A program made the translations under genes and the position numbers. DNA of 64,000 bases from positions 14,352,501-14,416,500 of the forward strand of contig OY821770.1 of assembly GCA_963682175.1 (NCBI GenBank). Direction: 5' to 3'. This DNA is from Triglochin maritima. Its lineage: Eukaryota > Streptophyta > Magnoliopsida > Alismatales > Juncaginaceae. This document shows, in pieces, positions 21,065-33,776 of the stretch. Each line of letters begins with the position of its first letter. The first letter of the stretch is position 1. The notes beneath the pieces are model-generated. The model ran no database searches. It worked only from the letters and a program-made list of their open reading frames with translations, and was not told the DNA's origin.

Positions 21065-22782
21065 TGTACATGTTGTATATTCGCATATATTGCTCTTGTG
21101 TTAAGATCGTGGTGAAGCATTTGCGGAACCAGTTATCTTGTAAGGGTGTATGTCCTCAAAATTTCGACAAGGTAGCCTATGGTTGCTTTACTATTGCGAA
21201 TATGTCTGCTGACACATCACTAGGTACGTAATTTTGTACCATTTATGAAACCACGTTTAAGTGTTCGTAATTGTAATTTGTAAAAACCACTCCCCATTTC
21301 GCAATTGTAATTTGTAAGAATTTTCGTCAATGCAACTGGCTGGTACATGAATGGATATCACTACGTGCACATGAAACATTAGCCATTTGTAATCGGTAAT
21401 GTTGTGTTGACTTTTGACTTAAGAAACACGTCATTGTGGGGCCGCCGATCATGCGACGCCAAGTCAAACCATGTCTTTAAGGTTTCTTTTCGTACGCATT
21501 GAAAATTGTCAGTCAGATCTGGATTGAAAGTTCTTCCAAACGAGTTCACGTGGAATTTCACTTACACACTACAATAGTTTTGTGTTTAACATGAAGCCTA
21601 ACAAGGATAATTAGTTTTGTAAAAGTAGTTTGCAACCACAGGCTGGATTCTATCTTTCTTTTCTATCAGAGCATGCAGCCAGCCAGTGAGCCAGGTGATC
21701 CCCCACTACTTCAAAAATCAATAAAATAAAATCAAGGTTAATAAAGTAACTTTTCACTATTTAATTTTCTTCTCTTGATTCGTTTTCTTTTCAAATACCA
21801 AACCAGGAAACTAATCATATAGCTCAACCAATGGTCTTGAAGTGAAATATACTTTGACGTCATCGATTTGAATCACAATAGGGAACCCCAGTATATATTT
21901 AATTTCAATACACTATAGCAGTTTCAAAAAAAAAACCCAAACCAACTAGGCCATCGTAGACCATCCTTACTATACGATTTATTTAACTAATATGATTTGA
22001 AACTTCGACCTGTTTAAAAATGGTCATCCATCAGAATCAATCCCAAGGTCCAAGTAACTTAAATTAATGGCCACAACCCACAAATCCTCTTCAATAAATG
22101 TATAACCATATGTTTTCTTATCTGTAAAAGGAGGTTAGGATACAAGAATACAAGATATAATAAGAAAAAAACAACATAGGAATTACGGTCTGCATGAAGC
22201 AAAGCAAATCAGCCACATGTAAGAAGGATGTCAAACCAAAACGAGAAAAAAACCTTAAAGCCCATGGGCTCGCTCGGGTTCAACTTGGTTAAATAAAGCA
22301 AAAACAAGCAAAAGACCACCCAAATCCCCCACCCAAACCAACAAGCAAAAGCTACAAGAAATCAAAACATTAAGCTTGAATCCGAACTAGTAAATACCGT
22401 CACAGGTTTGTTATTATTAATTATGAAACATCAAAACTAATTAACGACAAAATTTGTAAGAAACTTTATTATCAAGTCACCTCTTAATCTTTTTCAACCG
22501 TGTAACGACTCTTCCTTCAGGTAGCCATATCGTGAAGAAAAAAATTCCAACCCCACTCAAGACCTCACGAACATTATAATCCATGGCAACATCATGTTTA
22601 ACAAGCTAAAAGCAAAAAATCTGGAATTGAAAGGTCGCTTAAATTAAACTCAGCAGTCAGCACTTCCAATAACTATATCTACAAAGTTGGTAAACATCAA
22701 GATATCTACCATTTAGGAATGCATTACGAAGTAGCAAAGAAACTAGTGGGCTGAAGGGCAGGCACAAACCATAATCCAAGAG
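21065..22782. other. No recognisable feature
   Basis: AT-rich sequence without a supported coding region or repeat structure. It precedes, on the minus strand, the 3' end of the OB-fold-type gene, so part of it is probably that gene's 3' untranslated and downstream region. Confidence 0.5.
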
Positions 22783-23184
22783 CTAAGAACTTCCAGCTGC
22801 CTGTGCAGAGGAGGATTGGTTAAGCCAATACATCTTGTTCACAGTCTCAATCACAGGGTGGAAAGTAGAGCGAATTGGATCCAAGGAAGACACCCTGAAA
22901 TTCTCCGCGTAGGCATTTCTTGGGGTGGTCAGTGTCATGCAGAAGATTTCCCCTTTCAGAATTTCACACGCAGCTTCAGCTATAACATTCAATAATGCTC
23001 GTGAACATCTTCGTGTTTATTCTTGTTAAGAAACAAAAGCGAACTTGCTGAAATGAGATGTACCTCCACAAGGATAAACATTGCAGAGTTGGTAGAATTC
23101 ATTAGCTGAGCAACCAAGAAGCGCTCGAGCTGCCCTGTCGAAGCACATTACCACTACAACTCTGTCTTCAGTGGCAACAGAAAG
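22783..23184 (-). CDS. Last two exons of a probable OB-fold (RPA70-C-like) gene
   Basis: Two minus-strand exons splice in frame: 23,184-23,064 (after a TTGCAG acceptor, ending at a GTACAT donor) and 22,979-22,783 (after a TATAG acceptor). They encode VVVVMCFDRAARALLGCSAN, EFYQLC, then AACEILKGEIFCMTLTTPRN, a segment with YAENFRVSSLDP and a short Ser/Ala-rich tail ending at TAA. The order of a beta-strand, FDRAA..LLG, a helix and an F.V....P strand resembles the C-terminal OB fold of replication protein A 70 and its meiotic relatives. That is inference from pattern only. Earlier exons were not found to the right, so this may be a 5'-truncated copy. Confidence 0.5.
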
Positions 23185-24841
23185 CTGCAATAGAACTAGT
23201 ATGATGTTAATATTTTTGTAAAGAGAAGACTCAAATAATTATTGCTATCGCCTAAATAAAGCGAATACAGCTTCCCAGCTTGTCACTTGAAATGCTGATA
23301 TGACTCCATGGAACAAATGCGGCTATTGATTTTGAACAAATGTTCATAAAATCCTAATAAATCTACAGAACTTTGAGCGGATTGTGAGTATCGAATTTGA
23401 GATGGGAAGTACAGCAACCAAAATATATAGTAGGTAGAACTGTAGTGACTTCGAAAATAACTAAAATGTGTCGAAATTCAAAAACTGCATCTAAGTGAAT
23501 GGGATTATTTATAATTTAGGCTTAATGATCCTAGGTACCAAAGTTGGGAAAAGGACTAGAAGGATAAACATAAGATCTGTTTTAACTGATGAAATCTGAA
23601 ATATTACAAACAAATAATAATAATAATGAATTCTCCTCAATGGATCCCCAACAGCTTTCACTTAGTCACCACTCACTAATAAAGATGAGAACTTGATTGA
23701 TTCTTTGGCCAAGGATTTTCAAACTAATATCTCAATACATCATCGATAACATTCAAATTTGGACACAGGTTGCTTAGAATAGAAAATAAAATAGGTTAAT
23801 AAGATTAGTACAAACTTTGGATTGTATTCTGAGGACAGCTTCCTATCTCATGCCAAGGAGAAGGTACAAATTTGGTTGCACGAGAAGGAAAGAAACTATG
23901 CTGTGAATGGTGTAGAACGACAATAAAGTTGGTGATTTTGGTAAGTAGAGGAACCCAGAAAACCAAGTGCTATCTTCAATCGATATGTATACAATCAGTA
24001 AGATACAATTTGTTAGAAAATAAATGCAATTGGCCCACTCTTTCTTTCTTGTTAAATGCAAATGCATTTAACAAGAAAGAAAGAGTGGGCCAATGGATCA
24101 GGAATTGTAAAGTCTTTCAAGTGATTTTATCCATGTTCCTAATTGGTAAGTATCAACAAGAGTAGATTGTATTGGTCACACTCCATGGAACTATAAAGCT
24201 GCAGGAGAAACAAACAAGAACAACAACATTGATAAGTTGATCCAACATTCTAGCCAATTACGTTATAACTCCAATAGATATTAAAAGGACTGATTTTCCT
24301 AGGGAAAAATCCAATAAAATGTCTAATAGCAGTTGTGTCTAAACCTACTTCATGATCAAATGCATATAAGCTAACTATATAAAACCACAAATACATGCAA
24401 GTTCGTTGTATAAAATCACATACCTAGCATGTGCTACTATATAGATTGAACACATGAATTTCTTTGAAGCTTCGCATGTGTACTTGTACAAGAAAAAAAC
24501 TCAAAAGACAACAGAAAACTAGAGACTTTGTTTGCTTACAACGTTAAACTGTGGTCTCTCTACCTGGAAGACTTCCTAACTAATACACCTTCTAAAACAA
24601 TATACAGATTTCACGTTTGGTAAGTTCACATCCAAATGATTAGTGTTTGCAATAACATTTGGTTGCCAGAAAATTGAATCCCTAATGTTAATCCAACAAA
24701 CCTTTTTTTGTAAAAAATATCACAAATCACAAAAAAGAGGAAAGCAATTAAAAAGTTAAATTGTCCCCACTGTGATTTGTCTACATAGTTTCCACATTCT
24801 TTTTTTTCCTTTTTTTTGAGGTTCAACGTTTCACTTCTACC
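23185..24841. other. No gene recognised; contains a perfect palindrome
   Basis: AT-rich sequence that may be intronic to the OB-fold-type gene. No exon with good borders was found. The only structured feature is the palindrome at 24,029-24,094. Confidence 0.4.
24029..24094. repeat. Perfect palindrome, 32-bp arms, 2-bp loop
   Basis: The left arm 24,029-24,060 (starting ATTGGCCCACTCTTTC) is matched without error by the reverse complement at 24,063-24,094 (ending GAGTGGGCCAAT); the loop is AA. There are no flanking duplications or coding sequence. Confidence 0.9.
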
Positions 24842-24849
24842 ATATACAT

Positions 24850-25471
24850 TAGGACTGTCAAATTCGTGTTTCGGGTCGTGTTCGTGTCGACACGAATTGA
24901 CACAAATTTATTTTTGCTCAACCCGAACCCGAACACGAACACGAAATTAAAAAAAAACTGACCCGGACACGAACACGAAATTCTACAGCTAAACACGAAC
25001 ACGACCCGAATTGACACGATTTCTTTTTCGTGTTTGTCGAATTCGTGTTTCGTGTCGTGTACGTGTCGACACGAATTAACACGAATTCTTTTTGTCAACC
25101 TAAAAACAAAATATTCATGATTAATCATCACAAACTCTTTTAAAATATGAAAGGCTACGATGATACATCCATGAACATTCGGAGACTTGGAGATGTGGAT
25201 CGGAGATTTGGAGGAGTTGGAGAAGGTTGGAGGCTTGAGAAGTTGAGATTGTTTGTTTTAGTTAGGGTTTTTCATTCTCTATTTGAAATTCGGGTATTTC
25301 GTGTCGACACGAATTACACGAAACCCGAATTTGATAAACCCGAACCCGACCCGAATTACACTTCGTGTTGACCCGAATTCGACCCGAACCCGAAATATGT
25401 CAACCCGAACTCGAAATTTTGTGTCGTGTTCGGGTTCGAATTTCATGTCATGACCCGAATTGACAGTCCTA
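24850..25471. mobile_element. Non-autonomous hAT element (MITE), 622 bp
   Basis: Terminal inverted repeats TAGGACTGTCAA and TTGACAGTCCTA are flanked by identical 8-bp duplications ATATACAT (24,842-24,849 and 25,472-25,479), diagnostic of hAT. The outer 200-250 bp on each side are dense in GTGTCGACACGAAT-type motifs and CCCGAA repeats that pair across the element. The short centre (25,140-25,290) has no recognisable gene. Confidence 0.92.
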
Positions 25472-26159
25472 ATATACATGTTAGGTGAGATTCAAAAGGT
25501 TAACCAACGTAATTTTCTTCGAACATTGATTTTTTGGTAAATTGCAATTACAACTTAACGCTAGCTTCTGGAAGTTGAAAAAAATCAAATAACCTCACTT
25601 GTCACTTTTGAGGTGTCAATCTAGAGTAGTCAATGTAGTGAAATTATGGGAAGATTGTGTTTTTTGTGTTTTGTAAGATAAATTGAGTGAAATTGTGATA
25701 GACATCAAAACAAACGAAATGGAATTGAATTCCTACGGAAACCCATTGTTGATTAGACCCGGCCGTCGGATCGGGCCGGTACTGTAGCCCAACAGTTATC
25801 ATAGTTGTTGGGCTTTTTAAAAAAATTACCAAAATATCCCCCTCATTCCTATATAAAACCCCAACCACACTCATTTTCTTCACACAAAAATCATACTATT
25901 TTTCTAAATCTCTCCAAATCTTCTATACTAATTCTCTAATTGCTCTGATTATGGTAAAAACGACTCGAGTTTGAGTTAAAACGTGAAGCCTAAAGCTACA
26001 AGCAGATCGTTGACCACCCGATTTCATAACTCCTTCACTCTCCATTTTCCTGACTTTTTTTAATCTTTTTCAGTAGTTAATTTTAGTTCATGAATCATCA
26101 TCGTGACTTTCTCGTTTATGAAAAATATTCACTTTTTGTTCGCATATCTAATAATTTTC

Positions 26160-27123
26160 ATGGTATTAACCCGTGATTCTGAAGATAATGATAACCTACG
26201 TCCTCTTAATCCACCTAAACGTACATGCAAAAGTGGTAGAAAAAGAACTAGCAAAGTATGGAATGATTTAAATTAATGACAAGATAGTAATAGTAATGCA
26301 ATTGCTATTTGTATGCACCGTGGTCATGTATTTTCGGCTAAGTCAAGTGGAGGAACTTGTCATCTATGTAGACATATACTTGCATGTAAAGTTAAGAATG
26401 CATCATCGATAGTGGATTCACGTCAATCGGTTGTAAAGACAACTAGTGGAAATTTAAATTTCAGAAAATATTGTCCAATTAAAGTTAAAGAGAGAATTAT
26501 TGATTTCATAATTAGAGATGAACTATCATTTGACATATGTGAATCTAAAAGTCACAGGGAATCAATTCTCTACCATAATCCACAATTAAAACCATTTTGT
26601 AGAAAAACACTAAAAAATGCATTTGATAAATTGGTAAAGAAAAGAATGCATATTTAGTTATTTTTCATCAATGAACAATAAGGTAGCATTAACTAGTGAT
26701 GTTTGGACTAACTCAAATAATTATCCTTACTGTTGCGTAGCTGCTCATTATCTAGATGATTTATGGTGTTTAAATAAAAAAATCATTTATTTTTTACCTA
26801 TTTTGAATCCACACATTAACAAGGTGTATTTGACTTATGATCATAGTAAAGATGTCATTCTGGCTAATAATATTGAAAATAAAGTTTGTACAATTGCATT
26901 TTATAATGTTACTAATAACAATTCATTAGTAAAAATACTTATAAATTATTGTCATCCACCTATAGATGGTTTACTCTCATATCAAATTTGTTTGTCATAC
27001 TTTAAACTTGGTAGTACAAAATGGACTTGAAATAATAAAACCTTACTTAGAAAATGTTAGAAATGCAATTGCTTATGTACGTTGCAATAGTACATCTAGA
27101 TATTAGGATTTTAGATAATTTTG
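26160..27123 (+). pseudogene. hAT transposase, N-terminal half
   Basis: ATG at 26,160 leads into SGRKRTSKVWNDL and, past stops, a BED zinc finger (AICMHRGHVFSAKSSGGTCH, RHILAC) in which the second Cys is Arg. Then come FIIRDELSFDICES and LTSDVWTNSNNYPYCCVAAH, the conserved T-D-x-W start of the hAT catalytic core, followed by YLDDLWCLNKKIIYF. Frame changes and stops follow; a VRCNSTSRY segment ends at the MULE2 junction. The protein resembles Ac/ZBED-type (RICESLEEPER-like) transposases. Not functional. Confidence 0.85.
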
Positions 27124-27400
27124 GGAAAACGATTACTGGACGCGTGTGTCCCGAACGCGTCCGACGTGGACTCCGACGTGTATCACCATTTCCACGTCAA
27201 TATATTTTGGTTGTTATCACCAAAGTTGGGCTCTACATTCCAGGCGACGTTTAGTTACCACGTTCCCGGTGACGTTTGGTTTTCCACATGCATGCATACG
27301 TTTAGTTTCCACATGATACCTCTTTCCAAAAGCAAACGTTTTTGTCTTCCCTCCCATATCTTACCTTATTTTGTCTTCCAAACTCTAACACGCACGCGAC

Positions 27401-30203
27401 AATGATGATTGTTGCACACATCAACCAGTAAGAACACCATGATGCACACAAACCTTCTGCGCCTTACGTGGGAATGCCTTTCGAAACCTTTAAAGAGGCC
27501 TGAGAGTTTTACAACTCTTTAGCAGATGTTAATGGATTCAGCATAAAGATCAGACATTCTCAGTACAAGGATGGCGTCATCGAGAGGGCTACTTTGACGT
27601 GTTCCAAAGAGGGTGGTCTACCCACTAACCAAGGTCAGGGTGCAGTCCATTCTCGGTTGTCTGCGCGCATCAACTGTCCTATGCGTGTTAGGGTTGCCAG
27701 AAATTAGGTTAAGGGTTATGTTCTCACAGAAGTTTTCTTGGCGCATAATCATGACATGCTGGACTCGAGTCAGTTGCACTTTCTTCGTGGAAAGAGAGAG
27801 AGAGCTATCTAAAGCAAAGAAACTTTGAATTGCCTCAAACGATGCGACATGTATTTCAGCTTTCAAAACCATGCAAGTTTTTGTTGCTGAAGTCGGTGGG
27901 CACGAGAACCTCACGTTCAATGAAAGAGACGTTAGGTGAGCATCAAGAACTGAACTATGTCGAGAATCAATCCAGAAATGGGCCCAAAGTCAGACCATAA
28001 TAAGTCCAGAAACGTGTCCAGAGTTAGTCCAGAATGGTATCCAGAGTCAGTCCCGACTCGTGTCCAGAATCAGTCTAAAGTTAGCCATAAATCGTGTTCA
28101 AAATCATGTCCAAAGTCAGTCCAAAACCGGGTCCTAAGTCATTCCATAGTCGTGTCCAGAGTTAGCCCAAAATAATGTCCAAAGTTAGCCCAAAATCGTC
28201 TCCAGAATCAATCTGAAATCGAGTCCATAATCGAGTCCAGAATAGTGGACAATTATTGTCCACAATTGGTGTGTTCTGGACTAAAACTCATTGTGTCCAG
28301 AGTTCGTCCAGAATATGTCGGTATTGGACACATTTTGGACAGATTTTTGTGCACATCTTGACCAATGCTGGACATTCCGGTTTTTTCATGTTTTTTGTCG
28401 AGGTTTTTTCGGATATGGACTCCGACAAGTTTAGTGTCTGGACAGAATAAGCATGATTCCTTGTTTTAATCCTCTCACATCCTCCCATCTTTGACTATTT
28501 GTTGTATTTACAGGAATGTGTTGGCTGAGGTTCGTAACATTAAGCTGGGATCAGGGGATGCCCAAACTCTTCAAAATCATTTCATCAAGATGGACATGGA
28601 CGACTATGGACGTTTGGGGAGCGTGTTTTGGGCTGACTCCCGTTCTCGTGTTGCCTACGATTACTTTGCAGATGTAGTTTGTTTCGACACAACCTATTTA
28701 ACAAATAAATACGATATGCCTTTTGCTCTTTTTGTGGGTGTTAAACATCATTTTGAATTTGTACTTTTAGGTTGTTCTCTATTGGCTTGCGAAACAACCG
28801 AGAATTACATTTGGTTGTTTCGAACTTGGCTAGCTTGCATGGGGGTATGTAATCATTTATTCATTTTCCAACATTAATATAGTGTACGTATTTTTACTAA
28901 TCGTGTACATTATTAATTTGTATAGGAACACCACTACCAGCCATCATTACCGACCAATGTCATGCCATAACTGCTGCAATCCGAAATGTTTTTCCAGACT
29001 CTAGACAGATTTTGTATATGGCACATCATAAACAAAACACCTTTCAAACTGCCTCCCACTAACAAAGTTGTTATCCTATCTCGGTTAAAGGAGCTAGTTT
29101 ATGAGTCTGAGGATGAGGCTGTTTTTTAGAAGAATCGGAGGATTTCATCCAGAACTTTTCTCTTCACAACAACTCCTGGTTACATTCCATTTACAATATT
29201 CGTTCATTCTGGGTGCCTGCATTCGTTGGGGGTGTATTTTTTTGTTGGGATGTCTTCTACCTAGAGGAGTGAAAGCATGAATGCTTTCTTCGACAAGTAT
29301 CTAAGTTCGAAGACCACTCTTAAACAATTTGTCCAACGATATGAGTCAGCCATTCATCAAAAGTATGAGAAGGAGGCCCAAGTCGATTTTGACTCTCATC
29401 ACTGTCATCCTCAGCTGATTACCCAATTTCCCTTCGAAAACAATTGTCTGAGTTGTACACAGTTGGAGCTTTTAAGATATTTCAACGTCAATTTGGGAGG
29501 ATTGTATATTGTGACATTATGCATGGTGAAAACCGACACGAGGTCTTGTATATTTTCAGCAGATAACTTATCCATGTCGAACACCTTCAGCATCCTAGGG
29601 AGAAGAGGTTTGAAGTGTAATATAACCCCCGTGATCTAACATTTTGTAGTAGTTGTCAGCTGTTTGATCACGAAGGTATTTTATGTTGTCACATTTTATC
29701 AGTTTTTAGTCGTTTCAACATTTCTACTATCCCTAAAGCTTACATTCTTCGTCGCTGGAGGAAGGACGTCAGACGTAGCTATGAAACCCCCTGATAAAAT
29801 CAACTTGCAGGTGGATGGGAATGCTAGATATGATGACGTTGTTGGATGTTGTGTTTTGCTAGCTAAGGAAGCATTCATTTCCCACGAAAAATATGAAGTG
29901 GTGTTGAAGTAGGATTACATTAAATCTCAAATTTCTACGCAACCACCCCACCTGAATGACTCAACTCATGTTCCTAGCGAACAGACAAATAACGCAACCG
30001 TATTGAATAATATTCCTGTTAGGAGAGTTGGTAGACCGCCTACCAATCGAAGAGTCTCGTCCGCAGAAAAAATCTCCAAGAAAATCATAAAGAAGAAGTC
30101 AAAAGCCAAGGCCAAGGTTGATTCATCTAATGTAATTCTTGGGCTTGGAGATGAAGACTATTTTGATTGGGATTTAAGGGTCTATAAAAATCCAAATAAG
30201 TAA
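27401..30203 (+). pseudogene. MULE2 FAR1-type transposase, decayed
   Basis: The FAR1 DNA-binding part (about 27,455-27,940) reads VGMPFETFKEA, GFSIKIRHSQYKDGVIERAT, PTNQGQGAVHSRLSARINCP and AHNHDMLDSSQLHFLRGKR, broken by stops. A first intron filled with GTCCAGAAT repeats precedes the MULE domain (28,513-28,845: VFWADSRSRVAYDYFADVVC, FDTTYLTNKYDMPF). After a short intron (to about 28,924) come an RFCIWHI segment, RSESMNAFFDKYLSSK (29,270), a degraded SWIM finger (SCQLFDHEGILCCHIL, near 29,650) and an AT-hook-like RRVGRPPTNRR before the stop at 30,203. At least six stops or shifts, several at CAG or TGG codons. Same family as the MULE3 gene. Confidence 0.85.
27950..28460. repeat. GTCCAGAAT-type minisatellite in the MULE2 transposase intron
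   Basis: Short units of the form GTCCAGAATCAGTCCAAAGT, variable in length (about 14-25 bp), read in one direction to about 28,260; then the complement (TGGACA...) appears to 28,445. The array fills the intron between the FAR1 and MULE-domain exons. Confidence 0.85.
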
Positions 30204-30408
30204 TTATAAGTGTAATTTTATTTTTCTGTTCATCCTTTAATATTTTTTCAATTTTTTGGGCGGGCATGTTTTTATTAAAAAAGATTTTGTAGTTCGCATG
30301 TTTGTTGTCATAGCAGAGTTAAGATTTGTGGACACAATCTTGTTATTTGTCTTCATTGTATCGCCAATTGTTCATAATACTAACATGGTATGTGAAGGGG
30401 GATCTAAC

Positions 30409-32458
30409 TGTAGGATTTCATGTTTAATTATACATATATATTTTCGAATTTTTATGTATAATAAGGATCAATTTTCAATTTTCTATAATTTATTTCATGC
30501 ATGCATCAATTTGTTTCAATATCTAGTTTCAAAACTTTATTAAAACAAATATGGGCTCCGAAATTCATACCTATAAGTTCTCTAAAACTTCTTGAAGATT
30601 CGGAGATGTTAGGGATGCTCCTCGCTGCGCCGGATGCCTCCGAGTATTCACCAAACTCTAAACAAGATCGGGGAGAGGGAAGCTAGTCTCTCAATCTCCG
30701 ATAGGGTTTAGAATCCAATTACTAACCCCTCTTTAATTCTCTTGAGAAGATGATCTCTTAAGAACTAAAACTAAACTTAAGAATTAAGGGATTTTCGTGG
30801 AGAATTATGGACAGAGATTTTTTGCACAAGAAATAATGAATTCAATTAATTGGGTAATGAAATAAGCTTGTATTTATAAGCTCTCTCCAAATTACCTATT
30901 CATGTGCAACTCCTTGCCCATGATCTCATGCAAAACTCCATCTAACCATCCATTATTTAATAATAAATAATATTAGTCACGAATTAAATCAATTATGGAC
31001 CAATTCCATGCATGATCTAATTAATTCTTAAATTAATTCTGCACAAAACCGTCTGGACCGGTCGACCGTTTCAAGCTTCGGTCGACCGCTCGAACCTAGT
31101 TTCGGTCGACCGTTCTATAACTCGGTCGACTGTTCGTAACAAGAACTATTCCATCGCAATGTTCGGTCGACCGACCGATCACATTCGGTCGACCGTTCGA
31201 ACAGATGAAAATTACCTGTTATCGGTCGAGACACATCCGGTCGACCGTGCCCGACCGGTCGACCGTTTACTGTTAACCGGTCGACCGTTTGGGCACTGTT
31301 CTGCAGACTTGTCAAATTTCGGTTTAACCCCTACAAAATTTGACATTTCGGGATTAGTAGTAAATTCACAACTTATGTAACATATTATCCTATGTAATGA
31401 TCAATCATTACACCCCATAATATTTACATCACATATGAATTTAATTTAGATTCTAATTATGTTATTAATCACAACATAATTTTGATTTTGCTTGTTCACC
31501 CCATGTGTCATATTTTCTACATGAAACCCGACACATCCTATGAACTCAAAATCCCCATTACTCGTTTCCCAGTTTTGTGGTGTGACCTATGGGAGGATCT
31601 AAACTAAGTTGACAGTGATATTAAGAGCTTAATATCACAAGCTATAAGCGGTATCTAGCTACACATTATAGCTCCCAATTAGGTAGATGTCTTAATTCCA
31701 CTCGAACCAAAACCCGATCCATTTAGTGATGGAGTGCACCACTTGTGTCCGTCCCTTGCCTCATGATATTAAGAATACACACAAAGTAGTATTGTGTCAT
31801 CTTTGTATTAGTATTCATTTCTTGATCTCTTTAAGCTAGTTATAAATACGTGACTTAACTCAAATCACATTGTGCACATTATAACTTTGCTTTATCAAGG
31901 GGCCCACTAATATCATCACTCAATTAAGAGGGGCAATGATAATCTTTTGACTAACTATCTTCTCCAACGAAAGTTATACTTAACCAACTAATGCCTTTAC
32001 ACTACACTCATCGATAGCTCAAGACACTAGTCTAATTAAGAACTCCTTAAGCGATCGGATATAAGTCTCATATCAAAGGACCAAGGACACAGAAAAATAT
32101 TAATGACACAGAAACACATTCCTATAATATTTTACTTGTTAGGTCAATTCGGTATACAAAAGTACTATTTTCCTCTTTTGTGTACCCGCGTTGTCACTCA
32201 CTTGTAGAGCTACAATGATCTATGACCAACACGACAATCTTAACTCGGTAATTAATGTCCCATGTTAATTACCATGATCGCGAATATCTTTTGTTTTATG
32301 TAAACCAATATCTTTTAGAGCTCTACGGTTAAGGACCAAGAGTCTCTTCCTTAACACTTCTAAAAGACGAATAACATAAACAATGAACAAAATGATTTCT
32401 CATTCAATTCATAATAATTGACATTTAAAAGTAAAACTTTTAGAATACATTCCCTTCA
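30409..32458 (-). mobile_element. Solo LTR 2 of the Copia family (2,050 bp)
   Basis: On the minus strand it runs TGAAGGGAATGTATTC to GAAATCCTACA, and it is flanked by CTAAC (30,404-30,408 and 32,459-32,463), a perfect 5-bp duplication. It aligns throughout with the other three LTRs in the window. GGTCGACCG-type motifs are dense at 31,055-31,290. There is no internal sequence, so the element was removed by LTR-LTR recombination. It interrupts MULE2 downstream of its transposase. Confidence 0.92.
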
Positions 32459-32479
32459 CTAACATGGTCCAGAATTGGG

Positions 32480-33640
32480 GGGAATGTGTACTTAATTTGG
32501 ACACATACTTAATGTGTACTTATTGTGGACACATACTGAACCGTGTCCATGGTAAGTCCAGAAATGTGTCCAGAATCGATACCAAAGTTAGCCCAAAATC
32601 GTGTCCATAGACAGTCCAAAGTTGGCCCAAAATCGTGTCCAGAATCAGTCCACAGTTAGCCAGCATCGTGTCCAAATCGAGACCAAAGTTAGTCCAAAAT
32701 CGTGTCCAGAGTCAGTCCAAAGTTAGCACCAAATCGTGTCCAGTATCGTGTCCAGAATCAGTCTAGACTTGGGTCGAATGTCGGTCCATAAACGTGTCCA
32801 GATTCAGTCCAGAATCGTGTCCAGGGTCAGCCCAAACTTCGTCCACAATAGTGTCTAGAATCGTGTCCAGACTCGTCCACATTCGTCCAGACACGTCCAA
32901 ATTCGTCCAGACTCGTGCACATTTGTCCAGACTCGTGCACTTCGTCCAGACTCGTCCACATTCTTCCATACTCGTCCATATTCTAACTTTGTTTGATAAG
33001 TACTTGAAAAATTTTAACTTTGTATTTGTAGTATTTTCAAGAGTTATGAATGATTTGTCCAATTTCTTTTGTCCAGCATTCTTCTTGTTTGGAATGATTT
33101 TGTCCAAGAGTTATAAATGAATTGCCTATTTATGTGTCCAACATTTTTGCGTTTGTAATGGTTAAGATGTTTGTTTGGACGAATTTGGACGAGCTTGGAC
33201 GAGTCTGGAAGAATTTGGACGAGTCTGGACAAAATTTGGACGAGTTTGGACTGAGTTTGGACCAACGTGTCCAGAACTGTGTCCATTCTAGACGAGTGGA
33301 TACATTATGGACTGACTTTGGACACAATCTGGACATATTCTTTATGAACACGATTCTGGGCCGATTCTGGACTGACTTTGGACACGATTCCGGATACGAA
33401 TTTGGACACGATTCTGGAATGATTCTAGACAAGATTCGGGATTGTTTCTGGACACATTCTTTACAGACACGATTCTGGACTAATCTTTGACACTTTCTGG
33501 ACTGACTTTGTACACGGTTCTAGACTAAAACTGGACATACTATGAACTCACTCTGGACACCATTTTGGACTGATTCTGGACCAACTCTGGACACGATTCT
33601 GAACAGTCGTGTCCTTTTTGGGGATTTGGACAGTCGTGTC
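32480..33640. repeat. Two-sided minisatellite in the 3' part of MULE2
   Basis: GTCCAGAATCGTGTCC-type units run forward from 32,480 to about 32,990; after a unique spacer, the complement (TGGACACGATTCTGGAC) runs from about 33,175 to 33,640. Together they form a large imperfect inverted repeat close to the element's right end. Confidence 0.85.
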
Positions 33641-33776
33641 CTTTTGGGAAACAAATTGTTTTCTTCTCGGGAATCATAAATTGTTGGTGATTTAAAACGA
33701 ATGATTCTCCTTATGGGAAGCTGACGTGGCAGCTGATATTACAGCTGACACGACGCACGTCGGTGTATCAACACTC

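Larger units (their letters stand above)
27124..33776 (+). mobile_element. MULE2: Mutator-like element inside the hAT transposase
   Basis: The ends GGAAAACGATTACTGGACGC and, reversed, GAGTGTTGATACACCGACGT share the terminal layout of MULE3, with the GGACGC-type core 14 bp from the end. ATAATTTTG flanks both sides (27,115-27,123 and 33,777-33,785), a perfect 9-bp duplication. It contains a decayed FAR1-type transposase, a solo LTR and two minisatellite regions; the second, protease-type gene found in MULE3 is missing. It is clearly older than MULE3 judging by stops. Confidence 0.92.

Noticed and set aside
23872..24165. 97-codon open frame spanning the palindrome
   Set aside because: No homology; its middle is simply the two palindrome arms.
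32763..33490. Open frames on both strands across the GTCCAGAAT arrays
   Set aside because: Low-complexity translations of tandem repeats with no domain.
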